DNA from: Bacteroidetes bacterium UBA2364
GTDB taxonomy: Bacteria > Bacteroidota > Rhodothermia > Rhodothermales > UBA2364
Reading direction: 5' to 3'
DNA: 64,000 nucleotides
NCBI GenBank assembly: GCA_002344075.1
Contig: DDTM01000103.1
Coordinates: 21,656-85,655 of the forward strand
Numbering within the stretch: the stretch's first letter is position 1; each line of letters begins with the position of its first letter. The notes beneath the pieces are model-generated. The model was given only the letters and a program-made list of their open reading frames with translations, was not told where the DNA came from and searched no databases. A program made the translations under genes and the position numbers. This document shows positions 1 through 9,100 of the stretch, piece by piece.

Positions 1-313
1 GCAATAGATGCGGTATTCCATAGTAAAGCTATAGGTGGTTGGGTGGATCTATAAAATAAGACGTATCGCTCAATAAATACAAAGGCGTAACAACAAACAG
101 ATAAAAGTTTTGTACTTCCCAATATGCCCGAAAGCGGAGTATGGCCGATCGAAGGCGTGCCGTCGGATCAGCCATTTATGAGGTGGGGAGTACGAATCAT
201 ACTTACACAAACGAAAAACCCTGCCATCTAGTAAATATGAGCAATACTTACTAGGATAAATACACCGTTGCTAAAGCGGTTTAGGAATAGATGATGGGAG
301 AATCCTTTCGTTT
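1..313. other. intergenic stretch with a fold-back element
   Basis: No convincing gene is seen here; the reading frames are short and unlike known proteins. Positions 112-193 can fold back: GTACTTCCC (112-120) pairs with GGGGAGTAC (185-193), nine pairs with one G-T. Inside it lies TGGCCGATC (142-150) with GATCAGCCA (166-174), eight of nine pairs, and a small CCG-AAAG-CGG hairpin (128-137). It lies downstream of the minus-strand lipoprotein gene. It could be a structured RNA, the end of a decayed mobile element, or chance. Confidence 0.4.
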
Positions 314-835
314 TTAAGGGAAGAATTTGTTCATTAGGACATAGTCTATATTCCCACTTTGTGTATGGCACGAGATGCAGGCAGCCCCTTTCTGTGAAGC
401 TGAGATCCGCACACTGCCATCGGGATTGATATAGCCCCATACCCATCCTTTTGCGTCTGCATCCGGATGGCCGGATTTTTTATACAGGATGGCATAAAGA
501 GACAAATCGCCTCCGGAAGTGACCAATTCTTTCACGACAACCGAGCCGTCCGGAAATGTGGCGTTTGGTTGCACTTTTCCGGCAGCATCCAATTTGGCAG
601 AAGCGGTTGCATTAAACCGGGTGCGCATCAAAGGGGCAGTATGACCACTTCCTGAGCTTTTTGGTAAGAGAAGATCGGATTTTTTATACCAGACATATCC
701 TGTTGTGGATTTTGCAAAATCGTATAAGGTCTCATCCGTGGTACGTTCATCTGGATCTGGGTCAGGATCGGGTGCTGGTGTGGTGTCACAACCAAAAATA
801 AAGACAATAAAGTAGAGCGACAGAAAGTGTTTCAT
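314..835 (-). CDS. CxxCH haem-binding lipoprotein, cytochrome P460-like
   Basis: This 173-residue protein has a lipoprotein signal: hydrophobic residues 4-14 end in FGC with the lipidated cysteine at 16. A proline/aspartate-rich linker (about 20-30) follows, then a domain whose C-terminus carries CISCH (153-157), a covalent haem c site. The pattern YKKSGHPDADAKGWVWGYI followed by a CxxCH recalls the cytochrome P460 / monohaem family, so a periplasm-facing or surface redox role is likely, with the substrate unknown. It lies 71 bp downstream of the kinase gene on the same strand and may share its transcript. A second, longer CxxCH lipoprotein is at 35841-36779. The haem site is seen directly; the P460 assignment is from memory. 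Confidence 0.7.
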   Translation of the reverse strand: MKHFLSLYFIVFIFGCDTTPAPDPDPDPDERTTDETLYDFAKSTTGYVWYKKSDLLLPKSSGSGHTAPLMRTRFNATASAKLDAAGKVQPNATFPDGSVVVKELVTSGGDLSLYAILYKKSGHPDADAKGWVWGYINPDGSVRISASQKGAACISCHTQSGNIDYVLMNKFFP

Positions 836-906
836 AGGGAGTCAGGTTTTGAAAGATGGAAGTCAGTATCCCAGTTTGGGTCCGTTTTCCTTAAAATGTT
901 ACACAT

Positions 907-3519
907 TTAGGAAATGCGCCATTTTTTGGCCAAGTCAAGTTTTCCCCAACGTACATATAGGCGGTTTAGGCGGGACCAGATCTGAATTTGAAAGCGGAGG
1001 TTCATCCCCGGTAGTTGTTCTAAGGCGTCATGTGCGGATAAAAGGATTTTCTCGGCGCGTTCCAAGTCTCCTTTTTGCAGGTACAGGTCGGCGAGCAGCC
1101 CCTGGGTTTCCAATGCTTCGGGATTGTTGGGGTATGTGGTAATTAGTACAGAGATGTCTTTTTCTAGCGCAGTAAAGATGCTCGGTGTTTCCATGAGGGT
1201 AGCAAGGAACAACAAACGGATATATTGGAGGCGTGCTTTGAGGTCGGTGGAAGGTGTTGCGTTAGCTTTGAATAGGGATTTTATTTCGGAGAACGCCTGT
1301 TTTGCGGGTGTGAATTCGGATAAGCGATAGTGTAAAAGGGTTCGGTAAAAAGCATTCAATTCCTTTTCTTCGGCTGTGAAAGCGTTAAGGTTTTGCTGGA
1401 GTTCGGCAATTTTTTGGTAAGTCCTCAGCGCTTCACGTTCCATGCCCGCCGCCAGTTGAAAATTTCCGAGATAATATAGGCTTAGAACGATTCTTTTGTT
1501 TTGCCAGCCCAGCAATCCGGCACGGGTTTCTACGACGCGGGCATACATATCGGCAGCGGGGCGTAATTTTCGTTGCCCGGCATACATCAATCCATGAGAG
1601 CCTAAGATCATAGGCGTAATTTCGTGATAGCCATTGTTATACCGCGATGCGGCAGAAAGGGCTTTAGCCAGAATGGGTTCTGCGGCATCGTATTGGCGAT
1701 TTGTTAGCAAGGCATATCCCCATGAATTATATAAGTTTGCAATGTCTTTTTGAGGAGGATTCGACAGTGACTGGTATCCAGATTCTGCTTGTTGGTATAA
1801 GGTAATGGCTTCTGGGTTGCGGTGTTGTGCTTCACGAACGGTGCCCAGATGCATACGAGCATAGAGGGTTTTAGGGTCGTTTGGCGGCAATAGTTTTTCA
1901 AACAAGGTTAGGGACCTTGCCATATAATATGCGGCACTATCCGGCATAAACAAATACATGTACGAAGACGTAAGGTCTTCAAAGGTAATGGCAGTTTCTA
2001 TATGTTGTTCGCCAAAAGTTTGTTGTTTCAGTTTTAGGGCATGAAACCGCAAAGACAAGGCCTTGCGGTGGTTTCCGAGTTGGGTATGGGCGCGTGCAAT
2101 AACATCCATTAACTGCCCCCGAACCCCCGGATTATATGCCCCAATACGGTGTAATTTGGCTTCGCTTTGTTCCAAAAGCCGCTTCACCTGAATAATACCT
2201 CCTCTTGCGGCATCTGATTCTCCCAGCGCGTACATTTCTTCCATAAAAGAAGCGACCAATTGCGCACGTTCTGCTTCTGAGCGAGCGCGGTCTCGTTCTT
2301 CGCGAATTTCTCGTTGTTGAAGTGCCATAAAAATGGCTGATCCAAAAGCAATGAGCATTGCAGCGATCCCAATTACAACAGGAAGTCGGTGTCGTGCTAC
2401 AAATTTCTTGACATGGTATCCGAACGAGTCTGGTTGCGCGGCTACGGGGAGGCCCACTAAAAAATGCTGCAAATCGGTTATTAACGCTTCTACGGTTCCA
2501 TATCGGCGTTCGGGTTCGTTACGTAAGGCCATTTGGCAAATGGCATCCAGCTCGTGAACGGCAGCCTTGGTAAAGAAAAAACGCCTTCCGATAGGGAAAT
2601 TCCTTGCCCGATTAGGGGGAGAGGAGTTAGATCTAAGATTTTGTTTTTTATAAGTATGCCCCAGCTCTTTTGTATTTGAAAAATCTTGGTTTGGCGTTAG
2701 GAGCTCATAAAGAATGCGTCCTAATTGATAGACATCCGAAGAGGTGGTGATAGATTCACCCCGTAATTGTTCGGGGCTGGCATAAGCGGGGGTTAGCCAA
2801 ATATGGCGGGAAACGGTTTGGTATTGAGGCGTATCGGATTCAATGAGTTTTGCGATACCAAAATCCAATAATTTAACCTTCCCTTCGGAGGTGACAAGGA
2901 TATTAGACGGTTTAATATCTCGGTGGACCACCAAGTTGCGGTGTGCAAACCGTACTGCCTCACAGACCTGTAAAAGCAATTGGATTCGCGCCTCCTGTGA
3001 TAGTTCCTTTTGAACACAATAGGATGTAATGGGTTCACCTTCTACCAATTCCATTGCCAGCCAAGGTAGCCCCTCCGATGTAGTGCCGCCATCCACCAAT
3101 TGTGCTATATGGGGGTGGCGAAGATTGGCCAGAATCTGTCGTTCGGCTAAAAAACGCTGGTGCAATCCCGGACTCAACGTGTTTTGTAGGACTTTAATGG
3201 CCACTTCTTGGTCATATGCCCCATCAATACGCTTGGCACGATACACCGTACCCATCCCGCCTTCGCCTAATAACGACTGAAGCAAGTATGGCCCTATCTG
3301 AACATCGGTTCGGTTGGGAGGGCGAATGCTTTTGCGGATGGTTTGTCCGGCTTGTCCCAAATAGGCGTCTGCTTTTTCGGCAGCATGTAAAAGGGCCGCT
3401 ACTTCTGTCTGAAGTGGAAGAGGCAAGAGGGACAAGGCTTCCGCCTGTGCGTTTTGGGGTAGGTCTAAGATTTCATCAAAGGCTGCTTGAATTTGCAACC
3501 ACCAGGCGCGTTCATTCAT
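907..3519 (-). CDS. membrane Ser/Thr protein kinase with TPR repeats
   Basis: This is an 870-residue kinase. An N-terminal segment of about 75 residues precedes a Hanks-type domain with all key motifs: glycine loop GEGGMG (85-90), lysine 109 in VAIKV, HRDIKPSN (199-206), DFG (219-221) and SPE (248-250). One membrane segment (about 380-400) is followed by a long helical TPR-like region to the end, which should face the periplasm as a sensor. The start at 3519 is preferred over an in-frame ATG at 3549: it has AGGA about 8 bases upstream and does not overlap the sigma factor gene, which ends at 3530. Kinases of this build usually sit next to TIGR02999-type sigma factors, as here. Its natural substrate is probably the adjacent sigma factor or a partner of it, which is inference. 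Confidence 0.9.
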   Translation of the reverse strand: MNERAWWLQIQAAFDEILDLPQNAQAEALSLLPLPLQTEVAALLHAAEKADAYLGQAGQTIRKSIRPPNRTDVQIGPYLLQSLLGEGGMGTVYRAKRIDGAYDQEVAIKVLQNTLSPGLHQRFLAERQILANLRHPHIAQLVDGGTTSEGLPWLAMELVEGEPITSYCVQKELSQEARIQLLLQVCEAVRFAHRNLVVHRDIKPSNILVTSEGKVKLLDFGIAKLIESDTPQYQTVSRHIWLTPAYASPEQLRGESITTSSDVYQLGRILYELLTPNQDFSNTKELGHTYKKQNLRSNSSPPNRARNFPIGRRFFFTKAAVHELDAICQMALRNEPERRYGTVEALITDLQHFLVGLPVAAQPDSFGYHVKKFVARHRLPVVIGIAAMLIAFGSAIFMALQQREIREERDRARSEAERAQLVASFMEEMYALGESDAARGGIIQVKRLLEQSEAKLHRIGAYNPGVRGQLMDVIARAHTQLGNHRKALSLRFHALKLKQQTFGEQHIETAITFEDLTSSYMYLFMPDSAAYYMARSLTLFEKLLPPNDPKTLYARMHLGTVREAQHRNPEAITLYQQAESGYQSLSNPPQKDIANLYNSWGYALLTNRQYDAAEPILAKALSAASRYNNGYHEITPMILGSHGLMYAGQRKLRPAADMYARVVETRAGLLGWQNKRIVLSLYYLGNFQLAAGMEREALRTYQKIAELQQNLNAFTAEEKELNAFYRTLLHYRLSEFTPAKQAFSEIKSLFKANATPSTDLKARLQYIRLLFLATLMETPSIFTALEKDISVLITTYPNNPEALETQGLLADLYLQKGDLERAEKILLSAHDALEQLPGMNLRFQIQIWSRLNRLYVRWGKLDLAKKWRIS

Positions 3520-3529
3520 TCCGTTGTTC

Positions 3530-4114
3530 CTAATAGGGGAGGTCTTCATCGTTCATAAAGCGGTACAACCATGCCTGTGCGGATTTTGTGTTTCGGGTAA
3601 CGGTCGGAATAGAAATGGCCAGCGCTTCGGCGGTTTCTGCAAGCGTCATGCCCCCAAAAATCCGCATTTCGATGATCCTTGCGCCCCGTTCATCAAAGAT
3701 TTCCAATTTTTGTAGTGCTTCGTCTAATTCAATTAGGTGTTCGGCTTCATTGTCAGACAATTCGATGGCAAAATCAAGCGGTACATGCAGGGCGTTGCCT
3801 CCTCTTTTTTGGCGATTCTGGTGTTTGGCATAATCCAGAATAATAGACCGCATGACCCGTGATGCCAATGCAAAAAAATGGACCTGATCCTGCGCTACGT
3901 GTAAATGGTTCTCGACCAAACGTAGGTAGGCTTCGTGTATCAGGGCTGTAGTGTTCAGGGTTTCATCCTGTTTCCACTGCACACGGTGTCGGTGCGCAAC
4001 TTGCCGCAATTGAGGGTACACCAATGGCCAAAGTTGGTCTAATGCGGTGCGGTCACCATCTCGGTAGCGCTGGAATAATGCGGAAAAATTAGTTTGGGAT
4101 GCGGAAGTGGGCAT
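3530..4114 (-). CDS. ECF-type RNA polymerase sigma factor (TIGR02999-like)
   Basis: This 194-residue sigma factor has region 2 at about 10-95 (HEAYLRLV at 60-67, then FFALASRVMRSIILDYA) and region 4 near the C-terminus (GMTLAETAEALAISIPTVTR, a helix-turn-helix). It matches the pattern of the TIGR02999 group, whose members lie beside Ser/Thr kinases and lack an anti-sigma gene. The acidic D-x-E-D stretch that normally precedes the HEAYLRL helix is absent; the sequence there is LNTTALIHEAY with Thr55 and Thr56. In ECF43-type factors a phosphorylated threonine in this region substitutes for the acidic motif, and the kinase gene lies directly downstream. Targets are unknown; the divergent giant-protein operon is one candidate. 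Confidence 0.9.
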   Translation of the reverse strand: MPTSASQTNFSALFQRYRDGDRTALDQLWPLVYPQLRQVAHRHRVQWKQDETLNTTALIHEAYLRLVENHLHVAQDQVHFFALASRVMRSIILDYAKHQNRQKRGGNALHVPLDFAIELSDNEAEHLIELDEALQKLEIFDERGARIIEMRIFGGMTLAETAEALAISIPTVTRNTKSAQAWLYRFMNDEDLPY

Positions 4115-4372
4115 ATTCTATTTTTTACAGTCATTGAAGAGAAGAAAATACGGTCTTAAACGACTTATCGGAAAGAGCCGTAAAAAAAGGTTCATTAAGA
4201 TGGTGGTATGGTGATGAATTAGGGCAGACAATGTCGGTTTTTATTAAGGGAGGGTACAATAGTAAGATCTTGATCCACTGAACTTCCTTTATGGATGGGT
4301 AAGAAATGGATGGATCGTTTGTCCCGTTAGCCAATCTGTTGATCCCCTCATTCTGGATTCAAATCGTAGCCT

Positions 4373-6094
4373 ATGGATATTTTATTAAAGACCATTCGGG
4401 TTTTGTTGTTGGGAACCTTCCTTTTCTTGGTACTGGTTCCTTGTATAGTCTTTGCGCAAGGGTCTAAAAAACAGATCCTTAAAGTAAGTGGAAGTACAGG
4501 TTTTTCGGTAGAATTATATCGGGTATCTGGGATAGAAGCACGGCGTCCGGGCAGCAGTGCGCAAGCCTTTGGGAACGTCCAGTTCAATTTGTTGGGCCTC
4601 CAATCTGGTATCAATGTGCTTTATTCTACCGAAGATAACCAACTCCGCCAAAGCATCAATCAGGTTGGTTTTCATTCTCAGTGGAAGTGGGGCAAAATCG
4701 GCCTTGGGTCGGTAAGTCCTGTATTGGGCCGTTTTGCACTTAATGGCGTTTCGATGATGGGCGGTTCTGTCGAACTAAGCCCCCGCTTTTTTGTCTTAAA
4801 TGTAGCTGCCGGACAAACAAAACGGGCCACCAAAGGCTCTACGGAATCCTTGTTCAGTAATGGGAGTTTTGCGCAAAGGCTTTATGCGGGCCGTATTGCG
4901 CTTGGAGATCCGAAGGGATACATTGGGCTGGCGCTTACCTATGCCTATGACGATACCACCAGCGTGGCGTTGTTCCGTCCGGCGGTAAAACCAGTCAAAA
5001 ATGCCACCCTCACCCCTGATTTTCAATTGCCCATTGTGCCGGATAAGATCGTGCTTCAACTTCAAGGGACTCTTTCTGCATTTTCTTCCGACATATCCTT
5101 AGACACCCTTTCGATTGCGAATACAGGTTTGGATGCACGCCTTACCGACGTCTTGAACAAGGTGTTGCGCCGTTTTACCCTCCATACCTCTACCCGTGCC
5201 GACTTTGCGGCCAATGGTGAACTACGGGTCTCGTACCCCACTTTTGGATTGCGGACTGGTTATGAACGTATCCAGCCGAATTTCCAGTCATTAGGGGTTG
5301 CTGCCATTCAGGATGATCGCGAAATTTGGTATGTACAGCCTACTTTGCGGCTATTTAAGCGGAAATTAAATCTTGGCTTTCAGCTCAATCGGCAGTCAAA
5401 CAATTTATTGGGACAACGTACTTCCACATTGACCCGCACCCAAATGGGGGCCAATCTACAAGCAAGGTTATGGAAGAACGTTTTGGTTTCGGCCATTTGG
5501 AGCCAGATGCAACATGGCTCGGAGCCAGAAGCGGGGCTGCCAAATTCCGAAAACCTCCGCCAGAGCCAGAAAACACAAGTTTTTACCTTGATGCCCATGT
5601 TTACCCTACGAACGGGTAACATCGGGCACACGATTAGTACGAACCTCAGTCTTCAGCAATTCTCGGACGCCAGTCCTTCCGTTCTTTCAGGGAAGCGGCC
5701 TTCGCCGGACTTTAATACCCGTACTATGAACGCTGCTTATGGTCTGAGTTTGCCATCCGGCATCACACTGAACATCGGGGGGAGTTTGATGCGCAACCGC
5801 AATCAATTTGCCGAAACGGCCGCTTCGGGGGTGAACTTAGGAGCGGGGACACAATTGTTAAAACGCAAGCTAAACCTCAACCTAACCGCTTCGCTAAACC
5901 AGAACCAGACCGAACCTGCAAATGGAACTGCCATTACCAGCAAGCAACGAACGGCATTGCTGCAAGGGCATTATTCCCTTACCCAGCGCGATGGATTTTC
6001 ATTGGGCGTCCAGTTGCTTTCTAGTTCCGCTGGGGGTGACTTGGCCTCTTTTACAGAATTCCGGGGCACGCTCCGGTACGAACACCGTTTTTGA
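4373..6094 (+). CDS. outer-membrane beta-barrel-like protein of the giant-protein operon
   Basis: This 573-residue protein has an N-terminal signal sequence (hydrophobic residues about 9-28, then a likely cut after FAQ). The remainder is rich in alternating hydrophobic/polar strands ending in aromatic residues (for example GFHSQWKWGKIGLGSVSP), and the last residues are FRGTLRYEHRF, with a C-terminal Phe as in outer-membrane barrels. An early segment, RFALNGVSMMGGSVELSP, recalls barrel proteins I associate with giant secreted proteins in Bacteroidota; this is from memory. It is the first gene of an operon and ends 25 bp before the giant gene. A role in exporting, anchoring or presenting the giant protein is possible but inferred. 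It could instead be an unrelated channel. Confidence 0.65.
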   Translation: MDILLKTIRVLLLGTFLFLVLVPCIVFAQGSKKQILKVSGSTGFSVELYRVSGIEARRPGSSAQAFGNVQFNLLGLQSGINVLYSTEDNQLRQSINQVGFHSQWKWGKIGLGSVSPVLGRFALNGVSMMGGSVELSPRFFVLNVAAGQTKRATKGSTESLFSNGSFAQRLYAGRIALGDPKGYIGLALTYAYDDTTSVALFRPAVKPVKNATLTPDFQLPIVPDKIVLQLQGTLSAFSSDISLDTLSIANTGLDARLTDVLNKVLRRFTLHTSTRADFAANGELRVSYPTFGLRTGYERIQPNFQSLGVAAIQDDREIWYVQPTLRLFKRKLNLGFQLNRQSNNLLGQRTSTLTRTQMGANLQARLWKNVLVSAIWSQMQHGSEPEAGLPNSENLRQSQKTQVFTLMPMFTLRTGNIGHTISTNLSLQQFSDASPSVLSGKRPSPDFNTRTMNAAYGLSLPSGITLNIGGSLMRNRNQFAETAASGVNLGAGTQLLKRKLNLNLTASLNQNQTEPANGTAITSKQRTALLQGHYSLTQRDGFSLGVQLLSSSAGGDLASFTEFRGTLRYEHRF

Positions 6095-6119
6095 GTCTCT
6101 TTCAGCTATATATGCCATC

Positions 6120-9100
6120 ATGAAAAGATCATTTCTGTTTTTCTTGTTCCTCCTTGGGCAGATGGTTTGGTCGCAAACGGCCCAGGTTAATCTGATTGGC
6201 GTTTTGCCCCAGGCCAGTTTTTCTACCTATACCGACTTACTCCGCGAGTATGATTCGGGGAAATACCAAATCCAATTTGTGTATCAGAACCCCATAGACG
6301 CCACACCCGTAGCTTTTCGCTTCAAAGTGACCTTCCGGCACAATGGTAAAGTATTGTATTCGGCGACATCGCGTCCCAATTTATACACGCCGGGCATTTA
6401 TACCTACCGTACTTTTAAAGATACGCCCTCGATCCGTTTCGAGGTGGGTATTCAGGATGTGATCAATCAGTTGGAGAGCAAGTATCAGGCAGTGGCATTG
6501 CGTTCTGGATTGATACCGGAAGGAGCATATGAACTGGAAATTGAACCATTGACGGATGCGGCGATCCTCACAACACCAGCGGTTGGATCCACAGAGATCT
6601 TGTATCCGGAGCCGTCGGTATTGGTTTCGCCGGTTCATGAATCTCAGGTAGCCGAGTCGCCCATGACCGTTGCATGGACACCCGTTATTGGTGGAATCAC
6701 CGATCGTTTTCAGTATAGCCTGTATATCGTAAAAATCTTACCCAATCAAAGTCCGTTACAGGCATTGAGCAGCAATCCACTTGCTACTGGTCAGGTGATT
6801 CGTACCAATCAGACAACCTTTGTTTATTCGGCGGCCTATCCGGTACTGGAAGAAGGGGCAACGTATGCCGTTCGCCTTAAAACTGAAGAGACGAGTCGCA
6901 ATGCACCCATTACCCGCGACGGTCTTTCTGAAATCGTGACTTTCACCAAAAGTGCCGCCAACATTGTTCAAGATCCGGTTGATCCGCCGGGAGACGACCC
7001 TAATGCCCTGCCTGTTTGGGATCAGGTTGCCTTGATACCCGGTTTTGCACAATTGCGTGGGCTTGCAGCAGCATTTTCACAAGATATTGGGAGTCTAAAA
7101 ACGCTTTCCGGTTTTGCCATCTTGCGTCTTGAAATGCCAGATGGCCCGAAAGATCTTCGAGTCCGGCTACAAAATCTACAAATTCAGCCACAAGCCATAG
7201 CCATCATGGGGGGGCAGGTTCATATAGACAATGCGGTACAAGCGCTTGGGCTGCCGTTTCCTAAGGAAAATGTACAACTTCAAGCATTTTATTGGGATCG
7301 TGTTCAGGGGTTTGTGGTGGAGGCCAAAATTAAACATCCACAAACAGGAAACTTCTTACCAGCTACTGGACAAGTTTTATTTGACGCAACTGGATTTTCC
7401 GGCCTCATAGAAGCAACCCTACCCAACCCAGTAGTCTATGAAAATGGCCCTGTCAAATTATTTATGGGCCGTCTGGGAGTTCGGCTTCCGGGGGGCGAAA
7501 CCACCGGCGTAGCCACTCTTTCCCTCTTTGGGAAGCCAACAAATTGCAGGCTGGAAGGCGTGGCCTTAGACAATCTGGCCGGGCAAATTCCTCTTTCTTG
7601 CCGCTTGGACTTGTCGTTATCCAATGCCCCGGATCACTCCAAAGTAAGGCTTAAGATACAACAGCTTACGGGTAGCTTTTCGGTTGATCCTACGCAAAAC
7701 CAATTGTCCACAGACCTTACTTTAATGGCCGAATTGGGCTTGTTGAACCGCGATGGAAAATATTGTGGTGTGCTTTTTCCCATTCGGGTACAAGACCAAA
7801 TCACGACAGCCCAGCCAGAATTGGGCATCCAGAATTGTGACCGACAAACGTATCTGGAAACGGGAACCATAGACCTGTTTATCGTACGAATGCGATTGGA
7901 GTCTTTTGGGTTTAGGGATGACTTTAGTTGGACCTACCGTTTGAATTTTCAGGCAGGTTTGGTGAACAGGCTATTGGGCGGAGAGCCTTTTGTCATATTC
8001 CCAAACTTGGTTTTTGACGGCACACCATTACAAATACCAGAAATTGCATTATCGCAAAGACAACTGACCCAATCATCAACTTTCTTAATTGCACCTTTCG
8101 AGGGGCGGTTTTCGGGCTTTCGCCAACCTCCGGTTCTGATAGATTGGCTGGGGATGCCAAGCCGCGATGCCGGCCCTTGGAATGCACAAGTAGATATCGA
8201 TTTGCGCTTCAGTAGTGGTCTTTCAAGAATCCCAACTTGTTTACAAACCGCAGTTTTCTCCGTGCAAAATGGCCAGTGGAATGGTAAATTTTTTGGTTGG
8301 TCGAGTACCCTTTCCGAACTGCCGCGTCCTTGTGTATCTGGCTTAAAAACGCCTGAACTTACTGAACCAATGGTACAAATAGTAGTGGAAAAATTACGGG
8401 CGGTGGTAAATGTAAATTATGACGACAATGACCAATTAACTTTTGGTGGCTATGCCCAGCCCACAGGAAATATACAACTTTTTGGGCCTTTGTTACTTGA
8501 ACGTGGCATTACAATTGGAGGAACTAACACCTTGTTGCCCACCCAAGACCTCGCGCAAATTTCTCTAAATACGCAGGGTTTTTGGGTTTCAAACTCTCCA
8601 ATGGGCGATATCGTACAACAAATTACGGTACAGCACAACGGGTATAGTATTCGGCTGGGGACCGCTAAAGTGGTTTTTGGAGAAGAAGACGGACGGCAAT
8701 TGGCCCGATTTTCGGGCGTGACCGGAGAAGGTGAATTGTTGGGCATTGGTACAGTTCCGGTGAATGTAGGCTTGGACCTGATGACCGGAAGATTTGACAA
8801 CTGGCGCATTGGTGCAACAGAGGTCGGGCGATATCGAGGACGTGTGGCTATCCCTAAAACCAATCCTACCGCTCATTTTCAGGCGGAATCCATCCAATTT
8901 GGAACGAATAGTATTCTTATCAATGGGCGTGGTACCTTATTGGGTGTTGGTACCTCCAACGGGGCGACGAGTTTGAGTGGTGCCACCTTCGACGAAGTGA
9001 TCTTAGACCCGGCAACGCATCGCATCTTATCAGGAACGATTACTTTGGATGGCAGCGTAGAGATGTTTGCTGCTGTTGACCGACAATCGGGGCGGATTTC

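Noticed and set aside
5922..6119. Extended N-terminus of the giant protein frame
   Set aside because: This stretch overlaps the upstream barrel gene in another frame. The signal peptide begins at the ATG 6120, which is the better start.
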